A DNA stretch of 64,000 nt from JACCTH01 sp035253825 (GTDB lineage Bacteria > Actinomycetota > Acidimicrobiia > Spongiisociales > ZC4RG35): assembly GCA_035253825.1 (NCBI GenBank), contig DATFBM010000003.1, positions 1 through 64,000 of the forward strand, written 5' to 3'. Below are positions 33,429-42,156 of the stretch, piece by piece. The notes under the pieces are model-generated. The model had not been told where the DNA came from and made no database searches. It saw only the letters and a program-made list of their open reading frames with translations. Position numbers and translations under genes: made by a program. The first letter of the stretch is position 1; every line of letters starts with the position of its first letter.

Positions 33429-33787
33429 TGAAGATGCCAAAGCCGAGTAATGCGGCCAGAGAATTGTTCCAGAGGCTGTTGCCGGAAGCCCCCGACGTCA
33501 CCCAACGGCCGATGTTTGGCCAACTAGCCGGTTTCGTCAACGGAAACATGTTCTTGTGCCTGTTCGGGGACCGAATAGCTGTCAAGCTCTCCGGGCCGAA
33601 GGCAGACGAGTTGATGGCGATCAAAGGGGCGGGACCCTTTGTTCCCATGGAAGGCCGACCCATGAAAGGCTACGTGGTATTGCCGCTGGACTGGCACGGC
33701 AATTCCGACTTGGCCGACTATTGGGTTGAGCAGTCCCTCGCCTACGTCCGTACTCTCCCGCCCAAACTGCCGAAAAAGAAGAAGTAG
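33428..33787 (+). CDS. TfoX N-terminal domain protein
   Basis: A 119-aa protein with the TfoX-N core (RPMFGQLAGFVNGNMFLCLFGDRIAVKL read in parts, then FVPMEGRPMKGYVVLP). It lacks the C-terminal TfoX domain and ends in a Lys-rich tail. Such stand-alone domains are widespread and poorly understood; a competence role is not implied. It is translationally coupled to etfA. Confidence 0.85.
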   Translation: MKMPKPSNAARELFQRLLPEAPDVTQRPMFGQLAGFVNGNMFLCLFGDRIAVKLSGPKADELMAIKGAGPFVPMEGRPMKGYVVLPLDWHGNSDLADYWVEQSLAYVRTLPPKLPKKKK

Positions 33788-33790
33788 TCG

Positions 33791-34192
33791 ATGGACGTTC
33801 TCAAGGCCAGTCACCGGGGGCGACTTGATCAGGAGCTGATTCTGTGGCTGACCACCGTTCGTCCTAATGGACAGCCCCAGACATTGCCGGTCTGGTTCGT
33901 GATCGATGGCCCCGATCTCCTGGTGTGGTCGCAGGAAGGGGCTCGCACCAAGAATCTGGCCGGGAATTCGTTGGTCTCGGCCCATGTCAACGACAACGGC
34001 ACCGGAGGCAACATCCTCAGCATCGAAGGAGAGGCGGTCATCGAGCCTGGTTTGGGGCTTCCCAGCCAGCACGCCCCGTATGTCAAGCGCTATCAGCGAC
34101 GGATGGATAAATCCCGATGGAGTTGGGACTGGTTCGACAGCGTTTACAAGGTCCCGATCCGGATCAGCCCCCGGAAGGTTCGGACGGGGTGA
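33791..34192 (+). CDS. PPOX-class (pyridoxamine-oxidase-fold) flavin/F420 protein
   Basis: A 133-aa split-barrel protein: LILWLTTVRPNGQPQTLPVWFVIDGPDLLVWSQ (read in parts) and KTKN-like ARTKNLAGN are typical of the actinobacterial PPOX family, which binds F420 or FMN. The substrate is unknown. Its last 29 bp overlap the 3' end of clpP on the opposite strand. Confidence 0.85.
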   Translation: MDVLKASHRGRLDQELILWLTTVRPNGQPQTLPVWFVIDGPDLLVWSQEGARTKNLAGNSLVSAHVNDNGTGGNILSIEGEAVIEPGLGLPSQHAPYVKRYQRRMDKSRWSWDWFDSVYKVPIRISPRKVRTG

Positions 34193-34796
34193 GGCCGATT
34201 CCGGCGGGGATTCGGCTCGGAGAAAGGATCCCGTCCGCCAGCCCATAGGCCACCGCTTCCTCGGCGCTCATCCAGTGGTCACGATCGGTGTCCTTCTCCA
34301 CCCTTTCGATTGGCTGGCCGGAATGTTGGGAAAGAATCCTCACCATCGTCTGGCGGTGCCGGACGATCTCACGAGCATGAATCTCGATATCGCTCGCCTG
34401 CCCCTCGATTCCCCCGACCACATGAGGCTGGTGGATCAGCACTCGGGCGTGGGGCAAGACCATTCGCTTCCCTGGAGCACCGGCAACCAGGATGACCGCC
34501 GCTGCCGAAGCGGCGAGACCGATACAGGTCGTGGCCACTTCTGGGCGAAGGCTCTGGATGGTGTCGTAGATCGCCATCATCGCCGATCCCTCACCCCCGG
34601 GTGAGTTGATGTAGAGATGAACGTCTTTGTCGGGGTCCTCGGCCTCGAGATAAAGGAGCTGGGCGACGATGAGATTGGCCACCTCGGCGTCCAGCTGACG
34701 CCCAAAGAAGACAATTCGCTGACCGAGGAGCTGGGAGTAGATGTCGTAAGCCCGCTCACCTCTTGGGGTCTGTTCGATGACCGTCGGTATCAACAT
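34164..34796 (-). CDS. clpP: ATP-dependent Clp protease proteolytic subunit
   Basis: A 210-aa ClpP. The triad falls exactly at Ser97 (GLAASAAAV), His122 (LIHQP) and Asp171 (EKDTDRD), the canonical numbers. YINSPGG is present. The Met usually following the catalytic Ser (ASMGA) is replaced by Ala (ASAAA). A strong AGGAGG ribosome binding site precedes the ATG at 34796. It is an isolated clpP with no clpX beside it, divergent from an SRPBCC-arsR pair whose palindromic operators lie just upstream, so ArsR control is plausible. Confidence 0.94.
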   Translation of the reverse strand: MLIPTVIEQTPRGERAYDIYSQLLGQRIVFFGRQLDAEVANLIVAQLLYLEAEDPDKDVHLYINSPGGEGSAMMAIYDTIQSLRPEVATTCIGLAASAAAVILVAGAPGKRMVLPHARVLIHQPHVVGGIEGQASDIEIHAREIVRHRQTMVRILSQHSGQPIERVEKDTDRDHWMSAEEAVAYGLADGILSPSRIPAGIGLTPSEPSGG

Positions 34797-34810
34797 GGCT
34801 ATCCTCCTGT

Positions 34811-34826
34811 GCAACCTTATGGTTGC
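34811..34826. promoter_or_regulatory. Palindromic operator 1 (GCAACC-N4-GGTTGC)
   Basis: A perfect 6-bp inverted repeat with a 4-bp spacer, 15 bp upstream of clpP and upstream of the SRPBCC gene. It is identical in its arms to operator 2. This motif type is what I recall for ArsR regulators paired with SRPBCC genes. Confidence 0.75.
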
Positions 34827-34845
34827 AGACCAGCCTACACCAAAC

Positions 34846-34861
34846 GCAACCGAGGGGTTGC
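34846..34861. promoter_or_regulatory. Palindromic operator 2 (GCAACC-N4-GGTTGC)
   Basis: The second perfect copy, centred 35 bp from operator 1. It includes the GAGGGG ribosome binding site of the SRPBCC gene, so a bound repressor would cover its translation-initiation region as well as the promoter. It is probably recognised by the ArsR protein at 35217-35510. Confidence 0.75.
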
Positions 34862-34863
34862 AC

Positions 34864-35217
34864 GTGAACCCCTTGCCAAAGGTGGAGCGATCCTTGCATC
34901 TCGACCGAGCTCCAGCCGAGCTGTGGGAGCACCTCGTCCGCGGCGAAATGGCATCGGTGTGGATGGGAGGGGAGATGACTATCGCCCCCCGCTTGGGCGG
35001 ACCAGTGTCGCTGACCGTCGGGGGACGCCCCCCAGTCTTCGGCACGGTCGAGGAAATCCTCCCCGGCCGCTCGATCACGTGGACCTGGCGCACCGCCGAG
35101 AGTGAGCCCACCCAGGTGGTGTTGAACATCGAAGCCGACGGCGAGGGCTCGCTGCTCAAGGTGAGTGAGGAGCTCATTCCCTACGAAATCGTCATCATTC
35201 CCCCGGTCCTCAATTGA
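34864..35217 (+). CDS. SRPBCC (AHSA1-like/START-fold) protein
   Basis: A 117-aa protein with the AHSA1-type pattern (VERSLHLDRAPAELWEHLV, VFGTVEEILPGRSITWTW). It is probably a small-ligand-binding or stress protein. I chose the GTG at 34864, which has GAGGGG 6 bp upstream; longer readings run back through both operators. Its stop overlaps the arsR start (TGATG). Confidence 0.83.
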   Translation: MNPLPKVERSLHLDRAPAELWEHLVRGEMASVWMGGEMTIAPRLGGPVSLTVGGRPPVFGTVEEILPGRSITWTWRTAESEPTQVVLNIEADGEGSLLKVSEELIPYEIVIIPPVLN

Positions 35218-35510
35218 TGGACGTGTTCTCCGCCCTTTCCGACCCCACTCGTCGAGAGTTGATCCGCAACCTCGCTGAAGGTCCCGCCACGGCCACCCAG
35301 CTCTCCCGGCAGTTCCCGATCAGCAGGCAGGCGATCACGAAGCATCTCGCCGCCCTCGATGAGGCCGGCCTGGTCGACCGCAACGCCTCGGGCCGCGAGA
35401 TTCGCTATTCCCTCCGAACCGAGCGCCTGGATGAGGTTTCCCTATGGGTAGCCGAGGTCGGCGCCAGCTGGGACCAGCGGCTCGCCAAACTGAAGGACCA
35501 GATCAGCTGA
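35217..35510 (+). CDS. ArsR-family transcriptional repressor (SRPBCC-linked type)
   Basis: A 97-aa winged helix protein: VFSALSDPTRRELIRNLAEG, RQFPISRQAITKHLAAL and REIRYSLRTE are hallmarks of the ArsR subgroup paired with SRPBCC proteins. There are no Cys metal ligands, so metal sensing is unlikely. It probably autoregulates through the two GCAACC-N4-GGTTGC palindromes and may also affect clpP. Confidence 0.92.
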   Translation: MDVFSALSDPTRRELIRNLAEGPATATQLSRQFPISRQAITKHLAALDEAGLVDRNASGREIRYSLRTERLDEVSLWVAEVGASWDQRLAKLKDQIS

Positions 35511-35570
35511 CGTGTCTGGGGGCCGAAACCGTTGTCCAGCAACGATTACAGCCCTGGGTCGCGATGTTCC

Positions 35571-36389
35571 TTACCAGAGGCTGCCGGCGGAGACCCGGAG
35601 GTCCTCCATTGTGATCCCCTTGGCCCCGTCGCTACAGAGAAAGAGGGCCAGGGCTCCGATCTCGGTCGGGGAGATCAACCGGCCCTGGGGGTTGGACTTC
35701 TCGACATCGGCCACATAGTCGTCGCCGGTGCGTTGCTCGTGCTCGGCGATGTCTGTCATCCACGCCCGGCCGAAAGAGGTATCGACCCAAGTGGGGCTGA
35801 TGGCGTTGCAGGTAACCCCGTGGGGCGCCCCCTCCAAGGCCACCGCCCGAGTCAGTCCAACCACTCCAGCTTTTGATGCGCAATAGGCGCCCGAGGTGGC
35901 AGCCCCCACCGAGGCCGCGGTCGAGGCGAGGTTGACGATCCTCCCCCACTTGCGTTCGATCATCGAGGGCAAGACCCGCTTGATGGTTCGATAGGTGCCG
36001 TTGAGGTTCACGTCGATGACCTTGTTCCAGAGTCCGTCGTCATGCCCGACGATGGTTTGCTCGGCGGTGATGCCAGCGGCGTTTACGAGGATGTCCACCG
36101 GACCGAAGCGCTCGACGGTGGCACGACAGAAAGCGTCGACCGACTCGTCGGAGGTGACGTCGAGATTCATCCCCAAAGATTCTGAGCCCAACTGCGAGAG
36201 GGCACGGTCCAGCTGCTCTTGTCCCGGCAGATAGGTGAGCTCGCCATCGGCACGCTGCCCGCCGGCGAGGAGGGATCCGATCGCCAGTCGGGCGCCGGCC
36301 CCGGCCAGGGCAGAGGCAATCGCCAGCCCCATGCCGGAGGCGCCGCCGGTGACCATGGCGGTCCGACCCGCCAGGAATTTGTCAGCCAC
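35571..36389 (-). CDS. Short-chain dehydrogenase/reductase (SDR)
   Basis: A 272-aa classical SDR: cofactor loop TGGASGMGLAIASAL, NAAGI, catalytic Ser, YCASK (Tyr-x-x-x-Lys) and a C-terminal lid. It has an unusual insertion after the second strand (GSLLAGGQRADGELTYLPG). It is 27 bp downstream of betB and presumably acts on a related alcohol or ketone; substrate unknown. It resembles 3-hydroxybutyrate-dehydrogenase-like members. Confidence 0.87.
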   Translation of the reverse strand: MADKFLAGRTAMVTGGASGMGLAIASALAGAGARLAIGSLLAGGQRADGELTYLPGQEQLDRALSQLGSESLGMNLDVTSDESVDAFCRATVERFGPVDILVNAAGITAEQTIVGHDDGLWNKVIDVNLNGTYRTIKRVLPSMIERKWGRIVNLASTAASVGAATSGAYCASKAGVVGLTRAVALEGAPHGVTCNAISPTWVDTSFGRAWMTDIAEHEQRTGDDYVADVEKSNPQGRLISPTEIGALALFLCSDGAKGITMEDLRVSAGSLW

Positions 36390-36416
36390 GTTGTCTCCTT
36401 GGATTAGTTGTTCGAG

Positions 36417-37877
36417 TTAGTACGGCGCCGCAACGTCGCCCATCTCCACGTAGACGCTCTTCAGCTGCGTGTAGTGGCCGATGGTGGTGAGGCTGTTCTC
36501 GCGTCCGATGCCCGATTGCTTGTACCCCCCGAAGGGCATCTCGATCGGAGTGACGTTGTAATTGTTGATCCAGGTGGTGCCGGCCTCGAGTTTGGCGACG
36601 ACGCGATGAGCTCTGGTGATGTCGCGGGTGAAAACGCCGGCCGCGAGCCCGTAGTCGGTGTCATTGGCCCGAGCGATCACTTCGTTCTCGTCGAAAAAGG
36701 TCAAGATGGCCATCACCGGTCCAAAGATCTCCTCGCGAACGATCTTCATGTCGTCGCTGCAGCCATCGAAAACAGTGGGCTCGACAAAATATCCGTTCCG
36801 TAGCTCGGGATCGTCCGGGCGACCACCGCCAATGAGGACCTTGGCCCCGGCTTTCTTGCCGGCCTCGATATAGGCCAGCACCTTGTCGAGATGCTCTTGG
36901 GAGATGAGTGCCCCCACATGGGTATCGGGATCCATGGGGTCGCCGATCCTCATCTTGGAGGTGCGGGTAACCAGCCTGTCGATGAATTCGGAGTGCACGT
37001 CCTCATGGACGAAGACGCGGGTGCCGTTGGAGCAGATCTCCCCCTGGGTATAGAAGTTGGCCATCAGGGCGGCCGAGACGGCGTTGTCGAGATCAGCGTC
37101 TTCGAAAACTATGAGCGGCGACTTGCCCCCCAGCTCCAGAGTGACGTTCTTCAACGTCGAAGCGGCATTCGCCATCACCAGCTTTCCGGTTCCAACCTCC
37201 CCGGTGAGCGAAACCTTGGCAACCCCGGGATGGGAGACCAAGGCCTCTCCGGTTCGGTGGTCGCCCTGCACAACGTTGAAGACCCCATCGGGCAGACCGG
37301 CTTCGGTGTAGATCTCCGCTAGTCGCAAGGCGGTGAGGGGGGTGAGCTCGGCGGGCTTGAAGACCATCGAGTTGCCACAAGCGAGGGCCGGTCCCGACTT
37401 CCAGCAGGCGATCTGGATGGGGTAATTCCAAGCCCCGATCCCAGCGCATACCCCGAGCGGCTCCCGGCGGGTATAGATCCAAGAGTTGGCGAGTTGAAAG
37501 GTTTCGCCGTGGATCGAGGCCGCCAACCCGGCGTAATACTCGATGGCGTCGGCTCCCGAGAGGACATCGACCGCGACGGCCTCTTGCCAGGGTTTGCCGG
37601 TGTCTGCCACCTCGAGCCGGGCGAGTTCCTCGTTGTATCGACGGAGCAGAGCCACCGCCCGGTTGAGAATCCGACCCCGTTCTGCACCGCTCAGTTGCCT
37701 CCACAACTCAAACCCTTCCCGAGCCGATGCCACGGCCCGGTCAACATCGTCGGGGCCGGCGTGTTGGACCTGGCAAATCACCTCGCCGGTGGCCGGATTG
37801 ATGGTTTCGAACGTCTCGCCACTGGTGGCGTCGGTCCGCCGGCCCGCGATAAAGAGACCTTGTTCCGGCAGCTGCAT
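36417..37877 (-). CDS. betB: Betaine aldehyde dehydrogenase
   Basis: A 486-aa NAD(P)-dependent aldehyde dehydrogenase. WNYPIQIACWKSGPALACGN, LELGGKSPLIVFEDADLDNAV, catalytic Cys282 in GEICSNGTRVFV, and the C-terminal NNYNVTPIEMPFGGYKQSG are the BetB pattern. It oxidises betaine aldehyde to glycine betaine. It lies 14 bp downstream of the betaine-permease gene on the same strand, so import and synthesis of betaine are likely cotranscribed. No choline dehydrogenase is in the window. Confidence 0.9.
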   Translation of the reverse strand: MQLPEQGLFIAGRRTDATSGETFETINPATGEVICQVQHAGPDDVDRAVASAREGFELWRQLSGAERGRILNRAVALLRRYNEELARLEVADTGKPWQEAVAVDVLSGADAIEYYAGLAASIHGETFQLANSWIYTRREPLGVCAGIGAWNYPIQIACWKSGPALACGNSMVFKPAELTPLTALRLAEIYTEAGLPDGVFNVVQGDHRTGEALVSHPGVAKVSLTGEVGTGKLVMANAASTLKNVTLELGGKSPLIVFEDADLDNAVSAALMANFYTQGEICSNGTRVFVHEDVHSEFIDRLVTRTSKMRIGDPMDPDTHVGALISQEHLDKVLAYIEAGKKAGAKVLIGGGRPDDPELRNGYFVEPTVFDGCSDDMKIVREEIFGPVMAILTFFDENEVIARANDTDYGLAAGVFTRDITRAHRVVAKLEAGTTWINNYNVTPIEMPFGGYKQSGIGRENSLTTIGHYTQLKSVYVEMGDVAAPY

Positions 37878-37891
37878 AGAACGGAACGCTA

Positions 37892-39817
37892 CTAGTGACC
37901 GGAAGGAGGCTGCAGACGCTGGGCCCAGGCCTGGGTGAGACGGTCGAGGATGATCGCCATGACCACGATGGCGAACCCGACCTCAAAACCGAGGCCAGTC
38001 TCGTTGCGAGTAACGGCGTTGATGGTCTCGAACCCAAGGCCACCACCACCCACGAGACCGGCGATGATCACCATCGCCAGCACCATCATGATCACCTGAT
38101 TGACGCCCGCCATGATCGTGGGGGCAGCGAGGGGGATCCGCACCCCAAGCATGGTCTGGCGGCGGGTAGCGCCAAAGGTCTGGGAAGCCTCGATGGCTTC
38201 GCTGGGAACCTGACGGATCCCAAGGGCGGTGATCCGGATCCCCGGCACGATCGCGTAGAGGACCGAGGCGATAATTCCCGGCACCTGGCCGACGGTGAAG
38301 AGCATGACCACCGGAATTATGTAAACGAAGGAAGGCACGGTCTGAAGGAAGTCGAGGATCGGGCTGAGAACCTTCTCGACTCGCGGACGCCGACCTGCCC
38401 ATATCCCGAGGGGAACTGCGATTGCAACCGAGGCCACGACAGCCGCCACCACCTGAATCAAGGTGATGATTGATAACTCCCACATCCCCATGAATCCCAC
38501 CAGCAGGAGGGCGACCGCCACGAACAGAGCCAGACCGAGCCCTCGCACCCTCCAGGCCAGCCAGGCTGCGACGAAAATCAGGACCGGCCAGGCGACCACA
38601 TCGAGTAGGAAGTCGCGGGCGGGTATCAGGAGGTCGGCGACGATGAAGTCGTTAAGCGGCCTGGTGATGAAGGAGAGGTTGTCCCGCGCCCAGATCACCA
38701 GATTGTCGAGCGGATCCAGGATCCGGACTCCGAATACCTCCGGGAAGGCGATGGCACCGATCGTCCGCCCCACGACAATCAAGACCGTCAAGCCGAGAAG
38801 GGCCCCCAGCACCCAGCGTTTGTCAACTTGTTTGGTGCGGTCGGTTTCCGCCAGGGATCGGCCGATCCGGTCCAGGACCATTGCTACCGCCACAATGGCG
38901 AGGCCGGCTGCCAGGCCCCGCCCGGGGCTTCGGACTCGAAGTGTGTCCATAACCACCTGACCCAGGCCGCCGGCGGCGAGCAAGGTGGCCAGAACAACGA
39001 TCCCGAGAGCCATCATGATCGTCTGGTTGACGCCGGTCATGATGGTGGGCATGGCGATCGGGGTTTGAACCTTGAAAAGGGTCTGGCGACGGCTCGAGCC
39101 GAACATCTTCGAAGCCTCGACCGTCTGCGATGGGACCCGCAAGATGCCGAGAGTGGTCAGGCGCACAACCGGCGGCAGGGCGTAGATCACCGTGGCGATA
39201 GTCGCCGGCACCTTTCCGATCCCGAAAAAGAGAATCATCGGAAGGAAATAGACAGGAGCAGGAATCGTCTGCATAGCGTCGAGTAGCGGTCTCAGCCCCT
39301 TTTCGAATCCAGGCTTGAAAGCGGCGAGCACCCCCAAGGGCACCCCGATGACCACGGAAATCAGAACGGCCATCGACATCAGGGCCAGCGTTTCCATGGT
39401 TGGTTCCCAAAGCCCGACCAGGCCCGGGTAAACCATCACCAGCCCGGCCACCAAACCCATCTGCCAATGACCGTTGCGGGCGATAAGCAGAAAGACCGCG
39501 ATGGGGATGACGAACCACGGAAGCCAAAGAAGAGCGTCCTCGACGAAGGTCAGCCCCCAGTTGACGGCCGCAGTGATCGGCTGCAAGAAGGCGGTGAAGA
39601 GGGGATGGGTACCGCGATTGGACCTGGCCCAGGCTTCGAAAGCGTCGATCGGAGCGGAGAAGGTGGTATCGAGAACGGAGGGGAAGATCTTGGCGTTGGC
39701 AAAGGCCACTTGTAGAGCCACCACTCCAACCACCAGGCTCCCCCAGGTGACCAGCTTGCGGTCGACTCCGGCCTTGACTCTTAATGGAAGGGAGGGAGCG
39801 GAGACAGTGTCGGTCAT
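37892..39817 (-). CDS. Glycine betaine/proline ABC transporter permease, tandem-duplicated (ProW-ProW fusion)
   Basis: A 641-aa protein made of two homologous permease halves. Compare LLDAMQTIPAPVYFLPMILFFGIGKVP with ILDFLQTVPSFVYIIPVVMLFTVGQVP (parts of each), each followed by its own EAA-type motif (VEASKMFGSSRRQTLFKV; IEASQTFGATRRQTMLGV). Both halves have about six membrane segments. A single chain can thus supply the whole membrane channel. It overlaps the ATPase gene by 4 bp. Confidence 0.93.
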   Translation of the reverse strand: MTDTVSAPSLPLRVKAGVDRKLVTWGSLVVGVVALQVAFANAKIFPSVLDTTFSAPIDAFEAWARSNRGTHPLFTAFLQPITAAVNWGLTFVEDALLWLPWFVIPIAVFLLIARNGHWQMGLVAGLVMVYPGLVGLWEPTMETLALMSMAVLISVVIGVPLGVLAAFKPGFEKGLRPLLDAMQTIPAPVYFLPMILFFGIGKVPATIATVIYALPPVVRLTTLGILRVPSQTVEASKMFGSSRRQTLFKVQTPIAMPTIMTGVNQTIMMALGIVVLATLLAAGGLGQVVMDTLRVRSPGRGLAAGLAIVAVAMVLDRIGRSLAETDRTKQVDKRWVLGALLGLTVLIVVGRTIGAIAFPEVFGVRILDPLDNLVIWARDNLSFITRPLNDFIVADLLIPARDFLLDVVAWPVLIFVAAWLAWRVRGLGLALFVAVALLLVGFMGMWELSIITLIQVVAAVVASVAIAVPLGIWAGRRPRVEKVLSPILDFLQTVPSFVYIIPVVMLFTVGQVPGIIASVLYAIVPGIRITALGIRQVPSEAIEASQTFGATRRQTMLGVRIPLAAPTIMAGVNQVIMMVLAMVIIAGLVGGGGLGFETINAVTRNETGLGFEVGFAIVVMAIILDRLTQAWAQRLQPPSGH

Positions 39818-40851
39818 TTTTCTTCCTCGAGGACGTTGGCGACTGCCGCTCGATCGACCACCCCTACCTCCGTCCCTTCGGCATCGTCCACAGCCACCGG
39901 GGTGGTGTGGTTGAGCAAATGAGGGAGGACCGTCTCGATCGTGTCCTCGAGGTGAACCCGGTGAGCGGCTCCGTTGGCGTCGCCCGGTCGAGTCACGGCA
40001 GCAGCAGTGAGCACCTTGGTCTTGGGAATGTCCTTCGTGAACTCGCGGACGTAGTCGGTTTGCGGATCGGTGATGAGCTCGGCCGCCGACCCCACTTGGT
40101 CGAAGGCTCCGTCCTTCATGATGGCGATCCGGTCGCCCAGTTTGATGGCCTCGGCGAAGTCATGGGTGATGAACACGATCGTTCGCTGCATCGACTCCTG
40201 CAATCGAATCAGCTCGTCTTGCATGTCGCGGCGGATCAGCGGATCGAGGGCTGAGAATGGTTCGTCGAAGAAAAGGATTTCTGGCTCGACCGTTAGGGCC
40301 CGAGCCAAACCGACCCGTTGTTGCATGCCGCCCGAGAGCTGTTGGGGATAGTGGTTCTCCCATCCTTTCAATCCGACGACTTCGAGCACTTTCATCGCAC
40401 GCTCCAAACGCTCGTTCTTCTCGACCCCTTGCACCTCGAGGCCGTAAGCGGCGTTGTCGATCACCCGGCGGTGTGGGAAGAGACCGAAATGCTGGAAGAC
40501 CATCGACATCTTGTGCCGGCGTACGTTGCGAAGCTGCTCCTCGGTCATGACGGTGAGATCCTCGCCGTCGAGGAGAACTCGGCCTTTGGTGACCTCGTTG
40601 AGGCGGGCGGCGCAGCGGATGAGGGTCGATTTTCCCGACCCCGACAGGCCCATGACGACGAAGGTCTCGCCAACGTTGACGTCGAAGGAGACATCCCGGA
40701 CTCCGACCGTGCAGCCGGTGGAAGAGAGGATTTCCGCCCGGTTGGCGCCTTCCTCGGCCATCGCCAGGGCCCGTTCCGGTCGATTTCCGAATACCTTCCA
40801 CACCTGGTCGACCTCAAGGCATACGCGGGGCTGGGGCCCGTTTTCAGACAC
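39814..40851 (-). CDS. proV: Glycine betaine/proline ABC transporter ATPase
   Basis: About 345 aa: Walker A GLSGSGKST, Q-loop MVFQHFGLFPHR, signature LSGGMQQRVGLARAL, Walker B ILFFDEPFSALDP, then a C-terminal half-CBS region typical of ProV/OpuAA. It powers betaine uptake. I give the GTG at 40851, which leaves 60 bp to the divergent binding-protein gene; an ATG at 40887 would add 12 residues. Neither has an obvious ribosome binding site. Confidence 0.93.
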   Translation of the reverse strand: MSENGPQPRVCLEVDQVWKVFGNRPERALAMAEEGANRAEILSSTGCTVGVRDVSFDVNVGETFVVMGLSGSGKSTLIRCAARLNEVTKGRVLLDGEDLTVMTEEQLRNVRRHKMSMVFQHFGLFPHRRVIDNAAYGLEVQGVEKNERLERAMKVLEVVGLKGWENHYPQQLSGGMQQRVGLARALTVEPEILFFDEPFSALDPLIRRDMQDELIRLQESMQRTIVFITHDFAEAIKLGDRIAIMKDGAFDQVGSAAELITDPQTDYVREFTKDIPKTKVLTAAAVTRPGDANGAAHRVHLEDTIETVLPHLLNHTTPVAVDDAEGTEVGVVDRAAVANVLEEEK

Positions 40852-40911
40852 ATCGGTAATGTACCAACTCGACCGCTCCGAAGGCATGGGCGGCGACTAC
40901 GAGGAGATCGA

Positions 40912-41916
40912 ATGAAGAAACCCCTATTACTAGTTCTTGTGGCCCTGAGCGTTCTCGCAGCGGCCTGCGGCGGCGGCGACGGTGCCACTGCGACGACCGC
41001 CGGCGATGGCACAGCCACAACCGGCGCGGCCACAGGCGGGACAGTCGGAATCGACCCGAACAACCCGACCATCAACCTGGCGGTGAACCCCTGGACCGCT
41101 TCCCTTCTGAACGTTGAGATCGCCAAGCAACTAATCGAAGCCCACCTCGGCTATCCAGTCGAGGCCGTGGCGATCGACGAGAACGCGGCGATGTTCACAG
41201 GTATGGCCGACGGCACGGTCGACGCCGTGCTCGAGCTCTGGCCCTCTGGGATCACCGACGATGAGCAGGCGTTCCTCGACGAGGGCTCGGTCGTCGAAAT
41301 CGGCGAGCTGGGCGCGGTCGGCAAGATCGGATGGTTTGTTCCCCAGTACGTGATCGACGAGCACCCAGATCTGGCAACGTGGGAAGGCTTCCAAGATCCG
41401 GCCAACGCGGAGCTTTTTGCCACCGCTGAGACCGGCGACCAGGGTCGTTTCCTCGGCACCGATCCTTCCTACTCGCAGTACGACGAAGCGATCATCTCGA
41501 ATCTCGACTTGCCCTTCCAGGTGGTCTTCTCCGGCTCGGAGGCGGCGACGGTGGCCGAGCTCGATGCCCGGGTAGCAGCGCAGGAGCCGATCGTGATGTA
41601 TTGGTGGACCCCGACCGCGGCGGTCGCAAAGTACAACCTGGTCAACGTGCCCCTGCCCGAGTATTCCGAGGAGTGCTACGCCGACCCGGCAGCGATTGAC
41701 TGCGACTACCCCGAGGACGTCTTGCTCAAGGTTGCCTCGGCACAATTGGAGGAAAAGGCACCCCCGGTGTGGGAGTTCCTAAATAACTTCACGATCACCA
41801 CCGAGGATCAGCTCTCGATGCTCCCCGCCGCCGAGATCGATGGCGAGGACATCTCAGTGGTCGCCAAGGAGTGGATCGACACCCACCAGGATGTCTGGCA
41901 GGCCTGGCTGCCTTAG
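40912..41916 (+). CDS. Glycine betaine/choline-binding lipoprotein (OpuAC/ProX type)
   Basis: A 334-aa secreted lipoprotein. The signal peptide ends with the lipobox LAAAC (Cys19), followed by a Gly/Thr/Ala linker. The ligand-binding domain (about 45-334) has the OpuAC pattern, with aromatic residues (Trp in AVNPWTAS, LWPSG, YWWTPT) of the kind that form a quaternary-ammonium cage. The ATG at 40912 follows GAGGAG. It is divergent from proV and delivers ligand to that transporter. A terminator follows. Confidence 0.92.
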   Translation: MKKPLLLVLVALSVLAAACGGGDGATATTAGDGTATTGAATGGTVGIDPNNPTINLAVNPWTASLLNVEIAKQLIEAHLGYPVEAVAIDENAAMFTGMADGTVDAVLELWPSGITDDEQAFLDEGSVVEIGELGAVGKIGWFVPQYVIDEHPDLATWEGFQDPANAELFATAETGDQGRFLGTDPSYSQYDEAIISNLDLPFQVVFSGSEAATVAELDARVAAQEPIVMYWWTPTAAVAKYNLVNVPLPEYSEECYADPAAIDCDYPEDVLLKVASAQLEEKAPPVWEFLNNFTITTEDQLSMLPAAEIDGEDISVVAKEWIDTHQDVWQAWLP

Positions 41917-41976
41917 ACAATTGCGAACCGGGGTTCAGGGGGTGGTACCACCCATCTGTGAGCCCACAGCAAGGAG

Positions 41977-42001
41977 AAAGGGGCGGATATTCCGCCCCTT
42001 T
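41977..42001 (+). terminator. Rho-independent terminator after the betaine-binding protein gene
   Basis: An 11-bp perfect stem AAAGGGGCGGA/TCCGCCCCTTT with a TAT loop, followed by TCTTG. It lies about 60 bp after the stop codon of the binding-protein gene. A separate palindrome, GGGTGGTACCACCC, is at 41940-41953. Confidence 0.8.
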
Positions 42002-42019
42002 CTTGTATAGTGGTTCCAT

Positions 42020-42072
42020 AGCGCCGATTTGATTCGATCAGCTTGCGGGCGCTCAACAAATGCGGCTAAAGC
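42020..42072 (+). promoter_or_regulatory. SAM-II/SAM-V-class S-adenosylmethionine riboswitch aptamer
   Basis: An H-type pseudoknot can be folded. P1 pairs AGCGCC (42020-42025) with GGCGCT (42048-42053). The P1 loop contains GATTTGAT, and its 3' part AGCTTGCG (42040-42047) pairs with TGCGGCT (42061-42067), with one bulged T. The 3' strand continues GGCTAAAG. The GATTTRA loop, AAATG before P2 and GCTAAA after it match the SAM-II core I remember from alphaproteobacterial metA leaders. A TATAGT -10-like box at 42005 would start RNA at the aptamer's edge. The gene behind it makes methionine, consistent with SAM feedback. Confidence 0.68.
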
Positions 42073-42083
42073 GTCGGGATGGA

Positions 42084-42114
42084 AAAACCGCCCGGCCAGA
42101 GCTGCGGCGGTTTT
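42084..42114 (+). terminator. Attenuator-like terminator between riboswitch and BHMT gene
   Basis: A perfect 9-bp stem AAAACCGCC/GGCGGTTTT encloses a 13-nt loop and ends in TTTT followed by CTCG. It lies 11 nt after the aptamer and 42 nt before the start codon, so it could be the expression platform that stops transcription depending on SAM. Confidence 0.6.
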
Positions 42115-42156
42115 CTCGTTGGAGGGCCGCCTCACAATCCAGGAAAGGACTATGAG

